From positions 1 to 64,000 of the forward strand of contig NZ_JACIIZ010000016.1 of assembly GCF_014205765.1 (NCBI RefSeq): a stretch of 64,000 nucleotides of DNA. Direction: 5' to 3'. This DNA comes from Nitrospirillum iridis (GTDB lineage Bacteria > Pseudomonadota > Alphaproteobacteria > Azospirillales > Azospirillaceae). Under the pieces are notes generated by a model that saw only the letters and a list, made by a program, of their open reading frames with translations, searched no databases and was not told the origin of the DNA. A program made the position numbers and the translations under genes. Shown here in pieces: positions 1 to 8,175 of this stretch (within the stretch, counting starts at the first letter, position 1; every line of letters begins with the position of its first letter).

Positions 1-97
1 CTGAAGAGCCGTGCTAGACCAGCACGTCAATAGGTGGCATGTGGAAGCGCGGCAACGCGTGAAGCTAAGCCATACTAATCGCTCGTCCGGCTTGAAA
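1..97 (+). rRNA. rrl: 23S rRNA, 3' end only
   Basis: The first ~95 bases match the conserved 3' end of bacterial 23S rRNA, including the stretch around the ACTAATCGCTCGTCCGGCTT block. The rest of the gene lies before the window. The exact 3' end is uncertain by several bases. The 5S and initiator tRNA that follow confirm that this is an rRNA operon read on the plus strand. Confidence 0.9.
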
Positions 98-206
98 CAC
101 CGCCTCCCCCGCGCAGCGGCAAACCCATTGCCCAGCGGCATCAACCAAACTTCAAATGCACGGGTTACACTAGGCAGCGAACAGCACAGCATGTGCGCCT
201 GATCGA

Positions 207-322
207 TCTGGTGGTCATAGCGGGGGTCAATACACCCGATCCCATCCCGAACTCGGCCGTGAAATCCCCCAGCGCCAATGGTACTGCGTCTTAAGACGTG
301 GGAGAGTAGGTCGCCGCCAGGT
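207..322 (+). rRNA. rrf: 5S rRNA
   Basis: The 5' CTGGTGGT block can pair with the 3' GCCGCCAG block to close the terminal stem, and the conserved CCCATCCCGAACTCGG loop lies between them. The length of about 116 nt is normal. The ends are set from the terminal stem and may be off by one or two bases. Confidence 0.93.
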
Positions 323-402
323 CCATCAGACGCACATCCCAACGCTCAACGCTGCCGCCACAGACCCTCATCACAATGCTCGCCACTCCCACATGCCATA
401 TC

Positions 403-479
<77 letters not shown>

Positions 480-483
480 ACGT

Positions 484-523
484 ACAAAACCCCCGCCCGC
501 TTCCAAGCTGGCGGGGGTTTTGT
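484..523 (+). terminator. Rho-independent terminator of the rRNA operon
   Basis: A perfect 14-bp inverted repeat (484-497 with 510-523) has a 12-nt loop. The stem carries an A-rich 5' side and ends in TTTTGTTGTT. It lies directly after the tRNA and closes the rRNA operon. Confidence 0.93.
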
Positions 524-619
524 TGTTCGCACGCCAGGGCGGGGGCGCGACGTTTCCGCTGCCGGCGCCCTATACGAAGTTACGTCCTATCCGGTGTTTC
601 AGCCTTGGTTTTAAGCTGC

Positions 620-645
620 GCCCGGCCCCAACGGCGGGGCCGGGC
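620..645 (+). other. 10-bp hairpin just before the wzi-like start codon
   Basis: GCCCGGCCCC (620-629) and GGGGCCGGGC (636-645) form a perfect 10-bp stem with a 6-nt loop. It ends 8 nt before the first ATG of the next gene. No clear Shine-Dalgarno sequence is visible between stem and start. No T-run follows, so it is not a normal terminator. It may hold back translation initiation, which is inference. Confidence 0.55.
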
Positions 646-653
646 CTGGCTAT

Positions 654-2129
654 ATGGAATCCATGATGCGGACCGGGGCGATGGGCCGGCGGCTGGCCGG
701 GGCGCTGATTTTGCTGATGTGCTCGACCGGGTTGGCCGGCGCCTCGCCGTGGGGCGAGGTGGGCGACACTCAGCTGCGCGGCGATATCGAGATGCTGGCT
801 GCCGCCGGGCTCGTCGACGGTGTCACCACCCAGTGGCCCTTGCCCTGGACGGCGCTGGTCCGGGCGCTGAAGGCGGCCGATCTGGACGCGCAGCCGGACG
901 CCGTGCAGGCGGCGGCGATGCGCGTGCTGGGCCGCGCCACGCGGGAGAACCGGCCGGGATTCAGCACGACCGCCAGCCTGGATCTGACCAACGCCCCGGC
1001 ATTGGTCCGCGGCTTCGACAGCCTGGGCCGGGGGGAAGGGCAGACGCAAGTGGCGCTGTCCTATGGTTCGAGCACCGTGGCCGCCCGCCTGGCCGTGGGG
1101 AGCGTCACCCGGGACCTCCATATCGGTGCCAGCAAGCTGGTGCTGGACGACAGCTATCTGGCGGTGAAGGCCGGCGACGCCGTGGTCTACGGTGGCTGGC
1201 TGACCCATTGGTGGGGCCCCGGCTGGATATCGGCGCTGACCCTGTCCAACAACGCCCGGCCCATGCCGCAGGTGGGTATCCAGCGCCTGGACACGGCGCC
1301 GTCGACCTGGCCGGTGCTGGAATGGCTGGGGCCCTGGCAGGCGGAGTTTTCCCTGGGCTGGCTGGATGGTCCGCGCCTGCAGAGGAACACGGTGTTCGAT
1401 GCCTTGCGCGTCACCGTCAACCCGGCGCCGGGGCTGGAGATCGGCCTTGCCCGCACGGGAGAGATCTGTGGCCAGGGGCACCCTTGCGACCCGGCGGAAT
1501 ACTTTCAACTCAACAACTCGCCCACCGACGTCAACAAGACCAACGACGAAGGGGTGGTGGACATCAAGTACAGCCGGGACGTGTGGGGCGTGCCCGCGCA
1601 AATCTATGCGCAGCTGATGAATGAGGACACCTCGCCCATCACCCATTCCGGCACCAGCCATCTGGTCGGCGCCACCGCCTTCGTGCCCCTGGCCGGCCGG
1701 CCGCTGCGGCTGACGGCGGAATACGCCGACAGCATCTCGACCACCGACATCTTCAGCTTCGCCAGCCGCATCTATGGCTTCTCCTACACCAACGGCGGCT
1801 ATCCGGACGGCATGCGCTATCGCGGCCGCACCATCGGTTTCAGCCTGGACGACGATTCCCGCCTGCTGTCGCTGCAAGGCAGCTGGAGCGACGCCGACGG
1901 CTGGACGTACGAGGTGACGCTGCACCACGCCGTCATCGGCACGGCGCGGTCGGCCGGTTCCAACAGCGTCAGCCCGCTGCCCGTCAAGGTGAACATCCTG
2001 GAAGGGCGGCTCAGCCTGCCGTTCCGCCGCTTCATCCTGGACCTGCGCGGCAGCGTCCAGGATGACCAGGCCCGGCCGGAGCACGGCTTCCTGCCGGCGG
2101 TGGAGGCGGCGGTGCGCATCGCGCTTTGA
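654..2129 (+). CDS. Wzi-like capsule assembly outer-membrane protein
   Basis: The 491-aa product has an N-terminal signal peptide (hydrophobic stretch near residues 13-31 ending at AGA-S). The rest is rich in amphipathic beta segments, as expected for an outer-membrane barrel. The early motif GDIEMLAAAGLVDG and the later pattern WWGPGW...LSNNARPMP are typical of the capsule assembly Wzi family. Wzi in Escherichia coli helps anchor capsule at the cell surface. ATG codons at 654, 663 and 666 are all possible starts. It opens the polysaccharide region, which fits the assignment. It has its own spacing from the TetR unit downstream and no obvious promoter of the ECF type seen elsewhere in the cluster. 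The family call is from recalled patterns, not a search. Confidence 0.8.
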   Translation: MESMMRTGAMGRRLAGALILLMCSTGLAGASPWGEVGDTQLRGDIEMLAAAGLVDGVTTQWPLPWTALVRALKAADLDAQPDAVQAAAMRVLGRATRENRPGFSTTASLDLTNAPALVRGFDSLGRGEGQTQVALSYGSSTVAARLAVGSVTRDLHIGASKLVLDDSYLAVKAGDAVVYGGWLTHWWGPGWISALTLSNNARPMPQVGIQRLDTAPSTWPVLEWLGPWQAEFSLGWLDGPRLQRNTVFDALRVTVNPAPGLEIGLARTGEICGQGHPCDPAEYFQLNNSPTDVNKTNDEGVVDIKYSRDVWGVPAQIYAQLMNEDTSPITHSGTSHLVGATAFVPLAGRPLRLTAEYADSISTTDIFSFASRIYGFSYTNGGYPDGMRYRGRTIGFSLDDDSRLLSLQGSWSDADGWTYEVTLHHAVIGTARSAGSNSVSPLPVKVNILEGRLSLPFRRFILDLRGSVQDDQARPEHGFLPAVEAAVRIAL

Positions 2130-2149
2130 CCGGAAAAATGGCGGGGCGC

Positions 2150-2178
2150 GGGGAATAATCCCGCCCCGTCCATCCGTC
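2150..2178 (+). promoter_or_regulatory. Candidate ECF sigma promoter P1 (before tetR-like gene)
   Basis: GGGGAATAA (2150-2158) is followed after 16 bp by CGTC (2175-2178), in the shared context TCCGTC. The element lies inside an imperfect GC-rich inverted repeat after the wzi-like gene. It points to the TetR/sugar transferase pair with a predicted leader of about 55 nt. It is one of seven such sites and the only one with a 16-bp rather than 15-bp gap. Confidence 0.65.
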
Positions 2179-2239
2179 ATGGAGGAAAGGGTGTCGGCGG
2201 ATCGCAGTGCCGGCCCCGCGTCAGCCTGCCGGAGGTGCC

Positions 2240-2851
2240 ATGCCATCCATCGTCCCTTGTGCCAAGAGTACGCCCCCGCGCGACCGCGTGCGCGACGTCG
2301 CCGCCGGCCTGTTCGCCGACCGGGGCCTGGACGGGTTCAAGATGCGCGATCTGGCGGCGCGCCTGGGGGTCAGCGTCATGACGCCCTACCGCTATTTCGA
2401 GAACAAGGAGGCCATCCTCGCCTGCGTGCGGGCCCATGGTTTCGCCTGCCTGGCCGATGCGCTGGATGCGGCGCGGTGCGGGGGGCCGTTGGAGGAAAGG
2501 GTGGCCGCGGTGGCCACGGCCTATGGCGCCTTCGCGATCGCGCAGCCTGCCCGCTATCGCCTCATGTTCGGTTCGGCGCCGGCCCAGTCGCCGGCCCAGT
2601 CGCCGGGAGTGGCCGAGGTGCGGCGCCAGGAACGGCGGGTGGAGGAGGCCTTCGCCGCCCATGCCGGTGACTTGGCGGCGGCGGGCCTGGCGCGCGCTGA
2701 TCACGCCATCCTGGGCCGCCTGCTGTGGTCCACGTTACACGGCGTCGCCGTCCTGCATCTGGGCGGCCAACTGCACCGGACGGATTTGAGCGCCGCCCTC
2801 TGTCACGCCGCCCGCGCGCTGACCACCGCCTGTGCCGGGACCGCCGCGTGA
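2240..2851 (+). CDS. TetR-family transcriptional regulator
   Basis: A 203-aa protein with a TetR-type helix-turn-helix near residues 15-60: DVAAGLFADRGLDGFKMRDL, then a recognition helix ending in MTPYRYFENKEAI. The C-terminal half is a ligand and dimer domain with little conservation. The ATG at 2240 is preferred because GGAGG stands 8-9 bases upstream; an earlier in-frame start at 2207 has no such site. Its stop overlaps a possible GTG start of the sugar transferase, so the two genes look translationally coupled. TetR proteins usually repress nearby genes when no ligand is bound. Here it may control polysaccharide initiation, which is inference from position. Confidence 0.9.
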   Translation: MPSIVPCAKSTPPRDRVRDVAAGLFADRGLDGFKMRDLAARLGVSVMTPYRYFENKEAILACVRAHGFACLADALDAARCGGPLEERVAAVATAYGAFAIAQPARYRLMFGSAPAQSPAQSPGVAEVRRQERRVEEAFAAHAGDLAAAGLARADHAILGRLLWSTLHGVAVLHLGGQLHRTDLSAALCHAARALTTACAGTAA

Positions 2852-2853
2852 CC

Positions 2854-3525
2854 ATGGCGGCACAGCAGCCGTTCCGGATCCCCGAGCCGCCCCGGGCGGA
2901 GCCGGACACGGCCCCGTCGCCCCCGGCTATCCGGCCTCGCCTGACGGCCAAGCGCATGCTGGACCTGTCGCTCAGCCTGCTGCTGCTGCTGGCTTGCCTG
3001 CCGGCGCTGGCCCTGATCGCCCTGCTGATCCGCCTGGACAGCCGTGGCCCCGTGCTGTTCCGTCAGCAGCGCATCGGCCTGGCGGGCCAGCCCTTCAACA
3101 TCATCAAGTTCCGCACCATGCATGTGCTGGAAGACGGTCCGGAGGTGGTGCAGGCGCGGGAGGGGGACCCCCGCGTCACCCGGATGGGGAGCATCCTGCG
3201 GGTCAGCAGCCTGGATGAATTGCCCCAGCTGCTGAACGTCCTGTCGGGGGAGATGTCGCTGGTGGGGCCGCGGCCCCATGCCGCCGCCCATGACGATTAC
3301 TACCGCGCCCGCATCCCCAACTATCTTTCCCGTCAGAACGTGCGCCCCGGCATAACCGGCTGGGCCCAGGTGAATGGCGCCCGGGGGGCGACGCCGCAGG
3401 TGGCGGACATGCAGGCGCGGGTCGACCTGGACGCCTGGTACGTCGACCATGCCAGCCTGGCCCTGGACCTGCGGATCCTGGCCCGCACGCCGCTGGTGGT
3501 GGTCAGCCGTCGCAAGGCCTGCTGA
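2854..3525 (+). CDS. Undecaprenyl-phosphate sugar phosphotransferase (initiating transferase)
   Basis: The 223-aa protein has the bacterial sugar transferase fold (WcaJ/ExoY/PglC group). It moves a sugar-1-phosphate onto undecaprenyl phosphate at the inner membrane, the first step of repeat-unit synthesis. One membrane helix lies near residues 38-60, KFRTM at 85-89, SLDELPQLL at 119-127 and SLVGPRP at 135-141. The large N-terminal membrane domain of WcaJ is absent, so this is the short ExoY/PglC-like form. The start could also be GTG at 2848, which overlaps the tetR stop. It is the only initiating transferase in the window. Confidence 0.92.
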   Translation: MAAQQPFRIPEPPRAEPDTAPSPPAIRPRLTAKRMLDLSLSLLLLLACLPALALIALLIRLDSRGPVLFRQQRIGLAGQPFNIIKFRTMHVLEDGPEVVQAREGDPRVTRMGSILRVSSLDELPQLLNVLSGEMSLVGPRPHAAAHDDYYRARIPNYLSRQNVRPGITGWAQVNGARGATPQVADMQARVDLDAWYVDHASLALDLRILARTPLVVVSRRKAC

Positions 3526-3563
3526 GCCCGCCCCCCTATTTCGAAGGTCGATGCGTGGGTGAC

Positions 3564-3592
3564 GGAATAAACCCGGACACCCATCCGTCTTA
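3564..3592 (+). promoter_or_regulatory. Candidate ECF sigma promoter P2 (autoregulatory)
   Basis: GGAATAA (3564-3570), a 15-bp gap, then CGTC (3586-3589) followed by TTA. It lies before the ECF sigma gene, leaving a leader of about 130 nt. It is the only one of the seven sites with CGGAATA instead of GGGGAATA. Autoregulation is common for ECF sigma factors. Confidence 0.68.
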
Positions 3593-3728
3593 AGGATGAG
3601 AGGGCGGTGCATCCATCGGGAATTGGCCCCTGGGATGCCGGCGAGGATGGACGTAAGTTGATGCGGCGAAGGTTCGGGCGCGGAGTTCCCCATTGGTTCG
3701 ACAAGCCCGCGTCGGAGAACCCTAGGCC

Positions 3729-4265
3729 GTGACCCGTCCTCAACAGTTCGCGAATGCCCTGGTCATGCAACTGCCGGCGCTGCGGCGATATGCCTTGGCG
3801 CTGGTGGGCAATGCCGCCCTGGCGGATGATCTGGTCCAGGATTGCGTGGAACGCGCGCTGCGCCAATCAGCGCAACTGCGGGAATTGCCCCGCATTTCCG
3901 GTTGGCTGAGGCGAATTTTGAAGAATCTCTACACTGACGAGATTCGCCGCGGCAACAGCCGGGGGGAGGAGCAGGACATCACCGAACTGGCCGACCATGT
4001 GGAACTGAGCGCGCCACCGACCGACGTCGGGGCCGCGCGGGACTTCGTGAAGGCGGTCAGCCGGCTGACGCCGGAGCATCGGGAAATCCTGCTGCTGTCC
4101 AGTGTCGAGGAGTTGAACTATCGCGAGATCGCGGAGGAACTGGACATTCCGGTCGGTACCGTGATGTCCCGCCTGGCGCGGGCCCGTGAGCGGCTGCGTA
4201 GCGTGATGCAAGGTGAGGGCGCGGAAATCATCCCGCTGCCCCTGGGATCGAAAGACCGAAAGTGA
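3729..4265 (+). CDS. ECF-family RNA polymerase sigma factor
   Basis: A 178-aa sigma-70 protein with only regions 2 and 4. Region 2 spans about residues 18-65 (ADDLVQDCVERAL, then the SGWLRRILKNLYTDEIRR segment). Region 4 is near residues 110-165 with a clear helix-turn-helix, YREIAEELDIPVGTVMSRL. It starts with GTG at 3729. It overlaps the anti-sigma gene by 4 bp (GTGA), which is the usual ECF/anti-sigma layout. A copy of the motif GGAATA-N15-CGTC lies upstream, and six more copies head other units in the window. This suggests that it controls the polysaccharide and cytochrome genes. The link between this sigma and the motif is inferred. Confidence 0.93.
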   Translation: MTRPQQFANALVMQLPALRRYALALVGNAALADDLVQDCVERALRQSAQLRELPRISGWLRRILKNLYTDEIRRGNSRGEEQDITELADHVELSAPPTDVGAARDFVKAVSRLTPEHREILLLSSVEELNYREIAEELDIPVGTVMSRLARARERLRSVMQGEGAEIIPLPLGSKDRK

Positions 4266-4996
4266 GCGACCAGACCCCCAACCACCCCCCGATCGCGGAG
4301 GTCGAGCTGCACGCCTTCCTGGATGGCGAGTTGCCGGAAGACCGCGCCCGCGTCGTGGAGGCCGCCCTCCTGGCCGACCCCGCCCTGGCGGAGCGTCTGG
4401 CCGGCTACCAGGCCGACAAGGCCATGATGAAGCGGCTGTACAGCCCGTTGATCGAGCGGCCGGTGCCGCAGCACCTTATCGACCTCGCCCAGTCCGCGGT
4501 GGACGAGCCGGCGGTCCGTCCCTGGGCCGACTGGCGCAAACTGGGGGCGGTGGCGGCCGTCGTGCTGCTGCTGGTGGGGGGCGGTTGGGTCTATCTGGGT
4601 GGCCGTCCCGCTGGCGACGTGGTGCAGATGGCGCTGGCGGCGCGGGAGGTTCCCGCCTCGGTCCCGGACGACCTCAGTTCCTATAACGCCGCGCTCAGCC
4701 GTATCGTCGCCCTGAATATCAAGGTGCCGGACCTGACCCGGGCGGGCTACCGCCTGGCCGGGGTGAAGGTGGAGGGCAGCGCCGCCACCGTGGCTTATCG
4801 CGACGGCCATGACCGGCTTTTCACCATTTACCTGCGCCACTCCGACGGGACGGTGCGGTTCGACCAGTTCAAGCGCGACAACCTGCGGGTCTGCGTCTGG
4901 CAGGACGATCAGTTGAGCATGGTCATGGCGGGTGAGATGTCGGCCGCCGTGATGCAGAAGCTGGCCAGCATGGCCTATGTCGGCCTGACGGCGTGA
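4262..4996 (+). CDS. Membrane anti-sigma factor
   Basis: The 244-aa protein has a cytoplasmic N-terminal anti-sigma domain, ELHAFLDGELPEDRARVVEA near residues 15-34. One membrane helix lies near residues 94-114 (VAAVVLLLVGGGWVYLG), followed by a periplasmic domain of about 130 residues. The HxxxCxxC zinc motif of redox-sensing ZAS anti-sigmas is missing, so release is more likely by protein contact or proteolysis than by thiol oxidation. It starts with GTG inside the sigma stop region and is co-translated with the sigma. What the periplasmic part senses is unknown. Confidence 0.85.
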   Translation: MSDQTPNHPPIAEVELHAFLDGELPEDRARVVEAALLADPALAERLAGYQADKAMMKRLYSPLIERPVPQHLIDLAQSAVDEPAVRPWADWRKLGAVAAVVLLLVGGGWVYLGGRPAGDVVQMALAAREVPASVPDDLSSYNAALSRIVALNIKVPDLTRAGYRLAGVKVEGSAATVAYRDGHDRLFTIYLRHSDGTVRFDQFKRDNLRVCVWQDDQLSMVMAGEMSAAVMQKLASMAYVGLTA

Positions 4997-4999
4997 GGA

Positions 5000-6370
5000 T
5001 TATCGAACGGACCGTGCCGAGAGGCTTTCCGGGCTGAACAGGGTGGCGGGATGGGGCGGCGTGACGGTGTAGGGCGTCGCCTCGCCATTGAAGGCGAAGG
5101 TGTAGGCATAGCCGCCCAGTTCGAAATCGTGGATGAACTGGCTGCCGATCACCACGGCCGGCACGTCGGGCATGAGGTACATGGTGGCTTGGCCGAATTT
5201 CCACAGCCTGCCGTCCTCGTCCCAGGAATCCCCGTAAACCGCCATCCAAGTGTCTTCGTCGAGGTAGAGCCGCCGATGCGGGACCACGTCATGCGCGCCA
5301 GGGGCCAGGGTGCCGTCGACCACCCAGACACGGTGCAATTCGTACCGCAGGACGTCGGGGTTGGGATGGGTGCCGCCCAACACCGCCGTCACCGGTGTGG
5401 CGTAGAGGCGGTTGTTGTTATAGGGCACATACATTTCCGCCTTGCCCACCAGCTTGAAGTCGTAATGGTCCAGGCCGCCGAAGAAAATGTAGTACTCGTC
5501 CTCGCTCATGTAGCCGGCGGCGTCGGTGTCGGGGACATCGTAGGAGATGGCGGGCGCCTTGCGCACGCGGTGCTCCCCCGGCAGCAGGCGCCAGGCGGCG
5601 AAGTCGTGCCGCTTGATGTTGATGGGTTGCCAGTTGAGGTAGCCTTCCCCCACGCGCGAGGCCGGGGCCACCGCCAGGTGCAGGGTCTTGAAGTAATAGC
5701 CGCCGTAACTGTCCGGTGTGGCGTCCCGGTAGTAATAGGGGAAGTCCGCGACCTCCTTGTAGCCGCTGGCCTTTTCCACCACCCCGTCAGCCGGCACGAC
5801 GTAGGTGCTGACCGTCACCTCGCGCGCGGGTCCCCAGTAGGCCAGCAGATGGTTCCACATGGCCTGGAACCCGTCCTTGGGCAGGGGGAAGGGGATGCCG
5901 CCCACGGCCCCCTCCACCCCATGGGCGATGCCTTCCGGCGCGGGCCGGGCGCGGGTGGCGTTGCGCTGGATGTTGTCGTAGACCCAGTCCGGCGCCGCCG
6001 CGGTGCGGTGGCTGGGGTAGATGTCCATGCGATAGTCCGCATCGCGCTCGAACAGGCGCTTCGCGCCTTCCGGCAGCCGGTCGGCATGGTCGCGGAAATT
6101 TTTGGACGTGATGGAGAACAGGGGCTTTTCCCCGGCGAAGGGGTCCGGGCGCGGGCCGCCATGCGCCGCCGCGCCGGGCGTCACCATGCCGCCTGTCCAC
6201 GGTGGAATGCCGCCATCGGCGTTGCCCGCGCGCTCCGCCCCCACCGGGGTCAGGCGCGACGTCAGCTGGGCCGCCTCCTGCTCGGTCACCTGGGCGTGAA
6301 GGCTGGTGGGAAGGCAGGCCAGGGCCATGGTTGCCAGCAGCGCGGCGGACAGGACGGCGGTGGGGCGCAT
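5000..6370 (-). CDS. DUF1329 exported protein (outer-membrane lipoprotein-sorting type)
   Basis: A 456-aa protein with a signal peptide (residues 1-26, cleavage near LHA-Q). The body matches the DUF1329 family. Recognisable parts are LTPVGAERAGNADGGIPPWTGG near the N-terminus and the WVVDGTLAPGAHDVVPHRR and LYLDEDTWMAVYGDSWDEDG segments near the C-terminus. DUF1329 proteins have a LolA/LolB-like fold and nearly always occur with DUF1302 proteins, as here with the divergent gene at 6500. The pair is thought to act at the outer membrane, often in hydrophobic compound handling or envelope maintenance. The substrate here is unknown. Confidence 0.88.
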   Translation of the reverse strand: MRPTAVLSAALLATMALACLPTSLHAQVTEQEAAQLTSRLTPVGAERAGNADGGIPPWTGGMVTPGAAAHGGPRPDPFAGEKPLFSITSKNFRDHADRLPEGAKRLFERDADYRMDIYPSHRTAAAPDWVYDNIQRNATRARPAPEGIAHGVEGAVGGIPFPLPKDGFQAMWNHLLAYWGPAREVTVSTYVVPADGVVEKASGYKEVADFPYYYRDATPDSYGGYYFKTLHLAVAPASRVGEGYLNWQPINIKRHDFAAWRLLPGEHRVRKAPAISYDVPDTDAAGYMSEDEYYIFFGGLDHYDFKLVGKAEMYVPYNNNRLYATPVTAVLGGTHPNPDVLRYELHRVWVVDGTLAPGAHDVVPHRRLYLDEDTWMAVYGDSWDEDGRLWKFGQATMYLMPDVPAVVIGSQFIHDFELGGYAYTFAFNGEATPYTVTPPHPATLFSPESLSARSVR

Positions 6371-6499
6371 GGGCTCGCGTACAGGGGGCCTGGTTTTCGC
6401 CGGCGACGGCGATGGATGCCGGGATCATGGCGCGCGGACCCCATCGACACAAGCGGCATGTCGCGCCCGCGCATCCTGTCGCGGAGTAAGGTAGTGTCG

Positions 6500-8173
6500 A
6501 TGCATCAAGCCTTTGACGGGACGAACCAGAGCGCCATGGCATCCCGCCGTCTTCACCGCCTCGCCCGCTTGCGTGCCCGCTCGTGGGCCCGTCCGTGGGC
6601 GCGCGGACTCTCCGCGTGTCGCCTGGCCACTTGGTGCTTGGCCGTCTGGTGCTTGACCGTCTGGTGCTTGACTGGGGCCGCCGCGTCGGGGGCCGATCTC
6701 TATTCCGGCGACGGTATCGATCTGCGCTGGGACAACACGGTGCGCTACACCCTGGCCAATCGCCTCAGCCCCCGCACAGGCGCGCTGCTCACCAACCTCA
6801 ATTGGGACGATGGTGACCGCAATTTCGCGCCCGGGGTGGTGTCCAACCGGCTGGACCTGCTGTCGGCCCTGGACCTGGGCTGGGGTGAATGGGGCCTGCA
6901 CGCCAGCGCCGCCGCCTGGTACGACACCGTTTATCAGGGCCGAACGGATGATGCGGACCCGCGTGCCCCCAACGCCTCCGCCGCCGTGCCCGGCCATTTC
7001 GCCCCGGCGGTCCGTGACCTGCAGGGCCACCATGCCGAGGTGCGCGAGGCGTTCGCCCACGGCGCCTTCACCCTGGCCGGCATGCCCGTGTCGCTGCGCG
7101 TGGGACGGCAGGCCCTGGTATGGGGCGAGAGCCTGTTCTACGATCCAAACTCCATCGCCGCCGCGATGGCGCCCGCCGACTACACGCGCACGGTGGGCGG
7201 GCCCAGCGCCTATGCCAGCGACATTTATCGCCCGGTGGGGCAGGCGGCGCTGACGGTCCAGCCTTGGCCCGACGTCGCCCTCTCCTTCTATGATCAGTTC
7301 GAATGGCGCCCCGCCCGTCAGGCCGGCGCCGGCAGCTATTTCAGCTACATGGATTATATGGGCGCCGGGGCTGACCGCCTCTACATCGATGGCGTCCGAT
7401 ATGCCGCCCGCCAGCGGGACCAAACGCCCGGTGCCGGCGGCCAGTTCGGCCTTGCCCTCCATGTCACCCTGGACGGGGTGGATTACGGCCTGTACGCCCT
7501 GAGATACAATGCGACCGAACCGCAATACGCGTTGTCGCCGGACAGCGATACCCCCGTTCGGGGCGCTGACGGCTATTACCGTCTGATCTATCCCGGCGGT
7601 ATTCAACTCTACGGCGCCAGCGTCAGCGCGTCGGTGGGCGACAGCACGGTGACGGGGGAGGTTTCCGCCCGACGCGGCATGCCCTTGGCGCTGCCGTCCC
7701 TCAGCGGAAGCGGGCCGGTGACCTCACCGTATGCCGCCTTCGTCCGAGGCGACACCATGCATGGCCAGGTGTCCCTGACGACGGCGCTGGGGCGATCCAG
7801 ACTTTGGGACAGCGCCGACGTGAACGCCGAGGCCGTGGTGGACGGCGTGCTTGCCGTCCGGGGCGACGATGACGGCAGCCAATGGCGCCAGCCGGCCACC
7901 AAGGCCCGCGTGCTGTTCGAGCCGCGCTACTTCCAGATCCTTCCCAACCTCGACCTGACGGTGCCAATGGGGCTGGGCTACAACATCACCGGACATAGCT
8001 TCAGCTACTATGCCCAGAACGCCGGTGCCGGTGACCTGACCCTGGGGGTGACGGCCACCTATCGCAGTGTGTGGAAGGCCAATCTGACGCTGACCCACTA
8101 CATCGGCGCCCCCAGTCAGCAGCTGCTGGCCGACCGGGATTTCATCGCCTTGGGGGTGGAGCGGACGTTTTAG
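6500..8173 (+). CDS. DUF1302 outer-membrane protein
   Basis: The 557-aa product has a long, Arg-rich N-terminus and a hydrophobic segment ending near AAASGA, followed by GDGIDLRWDNTVRYTLANR, a typical DUF1302 opening. Later segments such as RVGRQALVWGESLFYDPNSI and the end, ADRDFIALGVERTF with a terminal Phe, fit an outer-membrane beta-barrel. The ATG at 6500 is the first plausible start; ATG at 6536 is an alternative. The signal region contains three 15-bp tandem copies that encode WCLxV. It is divergent from its usual partner DUF1329 at 5000-6370. Its 3' end lies 2 bp from the convergent oxidoreductase gene. Confidence 0.87.
   Translation: MHQAFDGTNQSAMASRRLHRLARLRARSWARPWARGLSACRLATWCLAVWCLTVWCLTGAAASGADLYSGDGIDLRWDNTVRYTLANRLSPRTGALLTNLNWDDGDRNFAPGVVSNRLDLLSALDLGWGEWGLHASAAAWYDTVYQGRTDDADPRAPNASAAVPGHFAPAVRDLQGHHAEVREAFAHGAFTLAGMPVSLRVGRQALVWGESLFYDPNSIAAAMAPADYTRTVGGPSAYASDIYRPVGQAALTVQPWPDVALSFYDQFEWRPARQAGAGSYFSYMDYMGAGADRLYIDGVRYAARQRDQTPGAGGQFGLALHVTLDGVDYGLYALRYNATEPQYALSPDSDTPVRGADGYYRLIYPGGIQLYGASVSASVGDSTVTGEVSARRGMPLALPSLSGSGPVTSPYAAFVRGDTMHGQVSLTTALGRSRLWDSADVNAEAVVDGVLAVRGDDDGSQWRQPATKARVLFEPRYFQILPNLDLTVPMGLGYNITGHSFSYYAQNAGAGDLTLGVTATYRSVWKANLTLTHYIGAPSQQLLADRDFIALGVERTF
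6632..6676 (+). repeat. Three tandem 15-bp repeats in the DUF1302 signal peptide
   Basis: Units at 6632-6646 (TGGTGCTTGGCCGTC), 6647-6661 (one base different) and 6662-6676 (decayed at its end). They encode WCLAV, WCLTV and WCLTG in the hydrophobic core of the leader. Because the unit is 15 bp, a gain or loss keeps the frame and changes only the leader length. Confidence 0.85.
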
Positions 8174-8175
8174 CT

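Noticed and set aside
11-202. Short open frame over the 23S/5S region
   Set aside because: It lies across the 3' end of 23S rRNA and the spacer, and is not protein coding.
571-582. TATACGAAGTTA, equal to 12 bases of a loxP arm
   Set aside because: There is no second arm at the required 8-bp distance and no recombinase gene. A chance match to one known motif among many.
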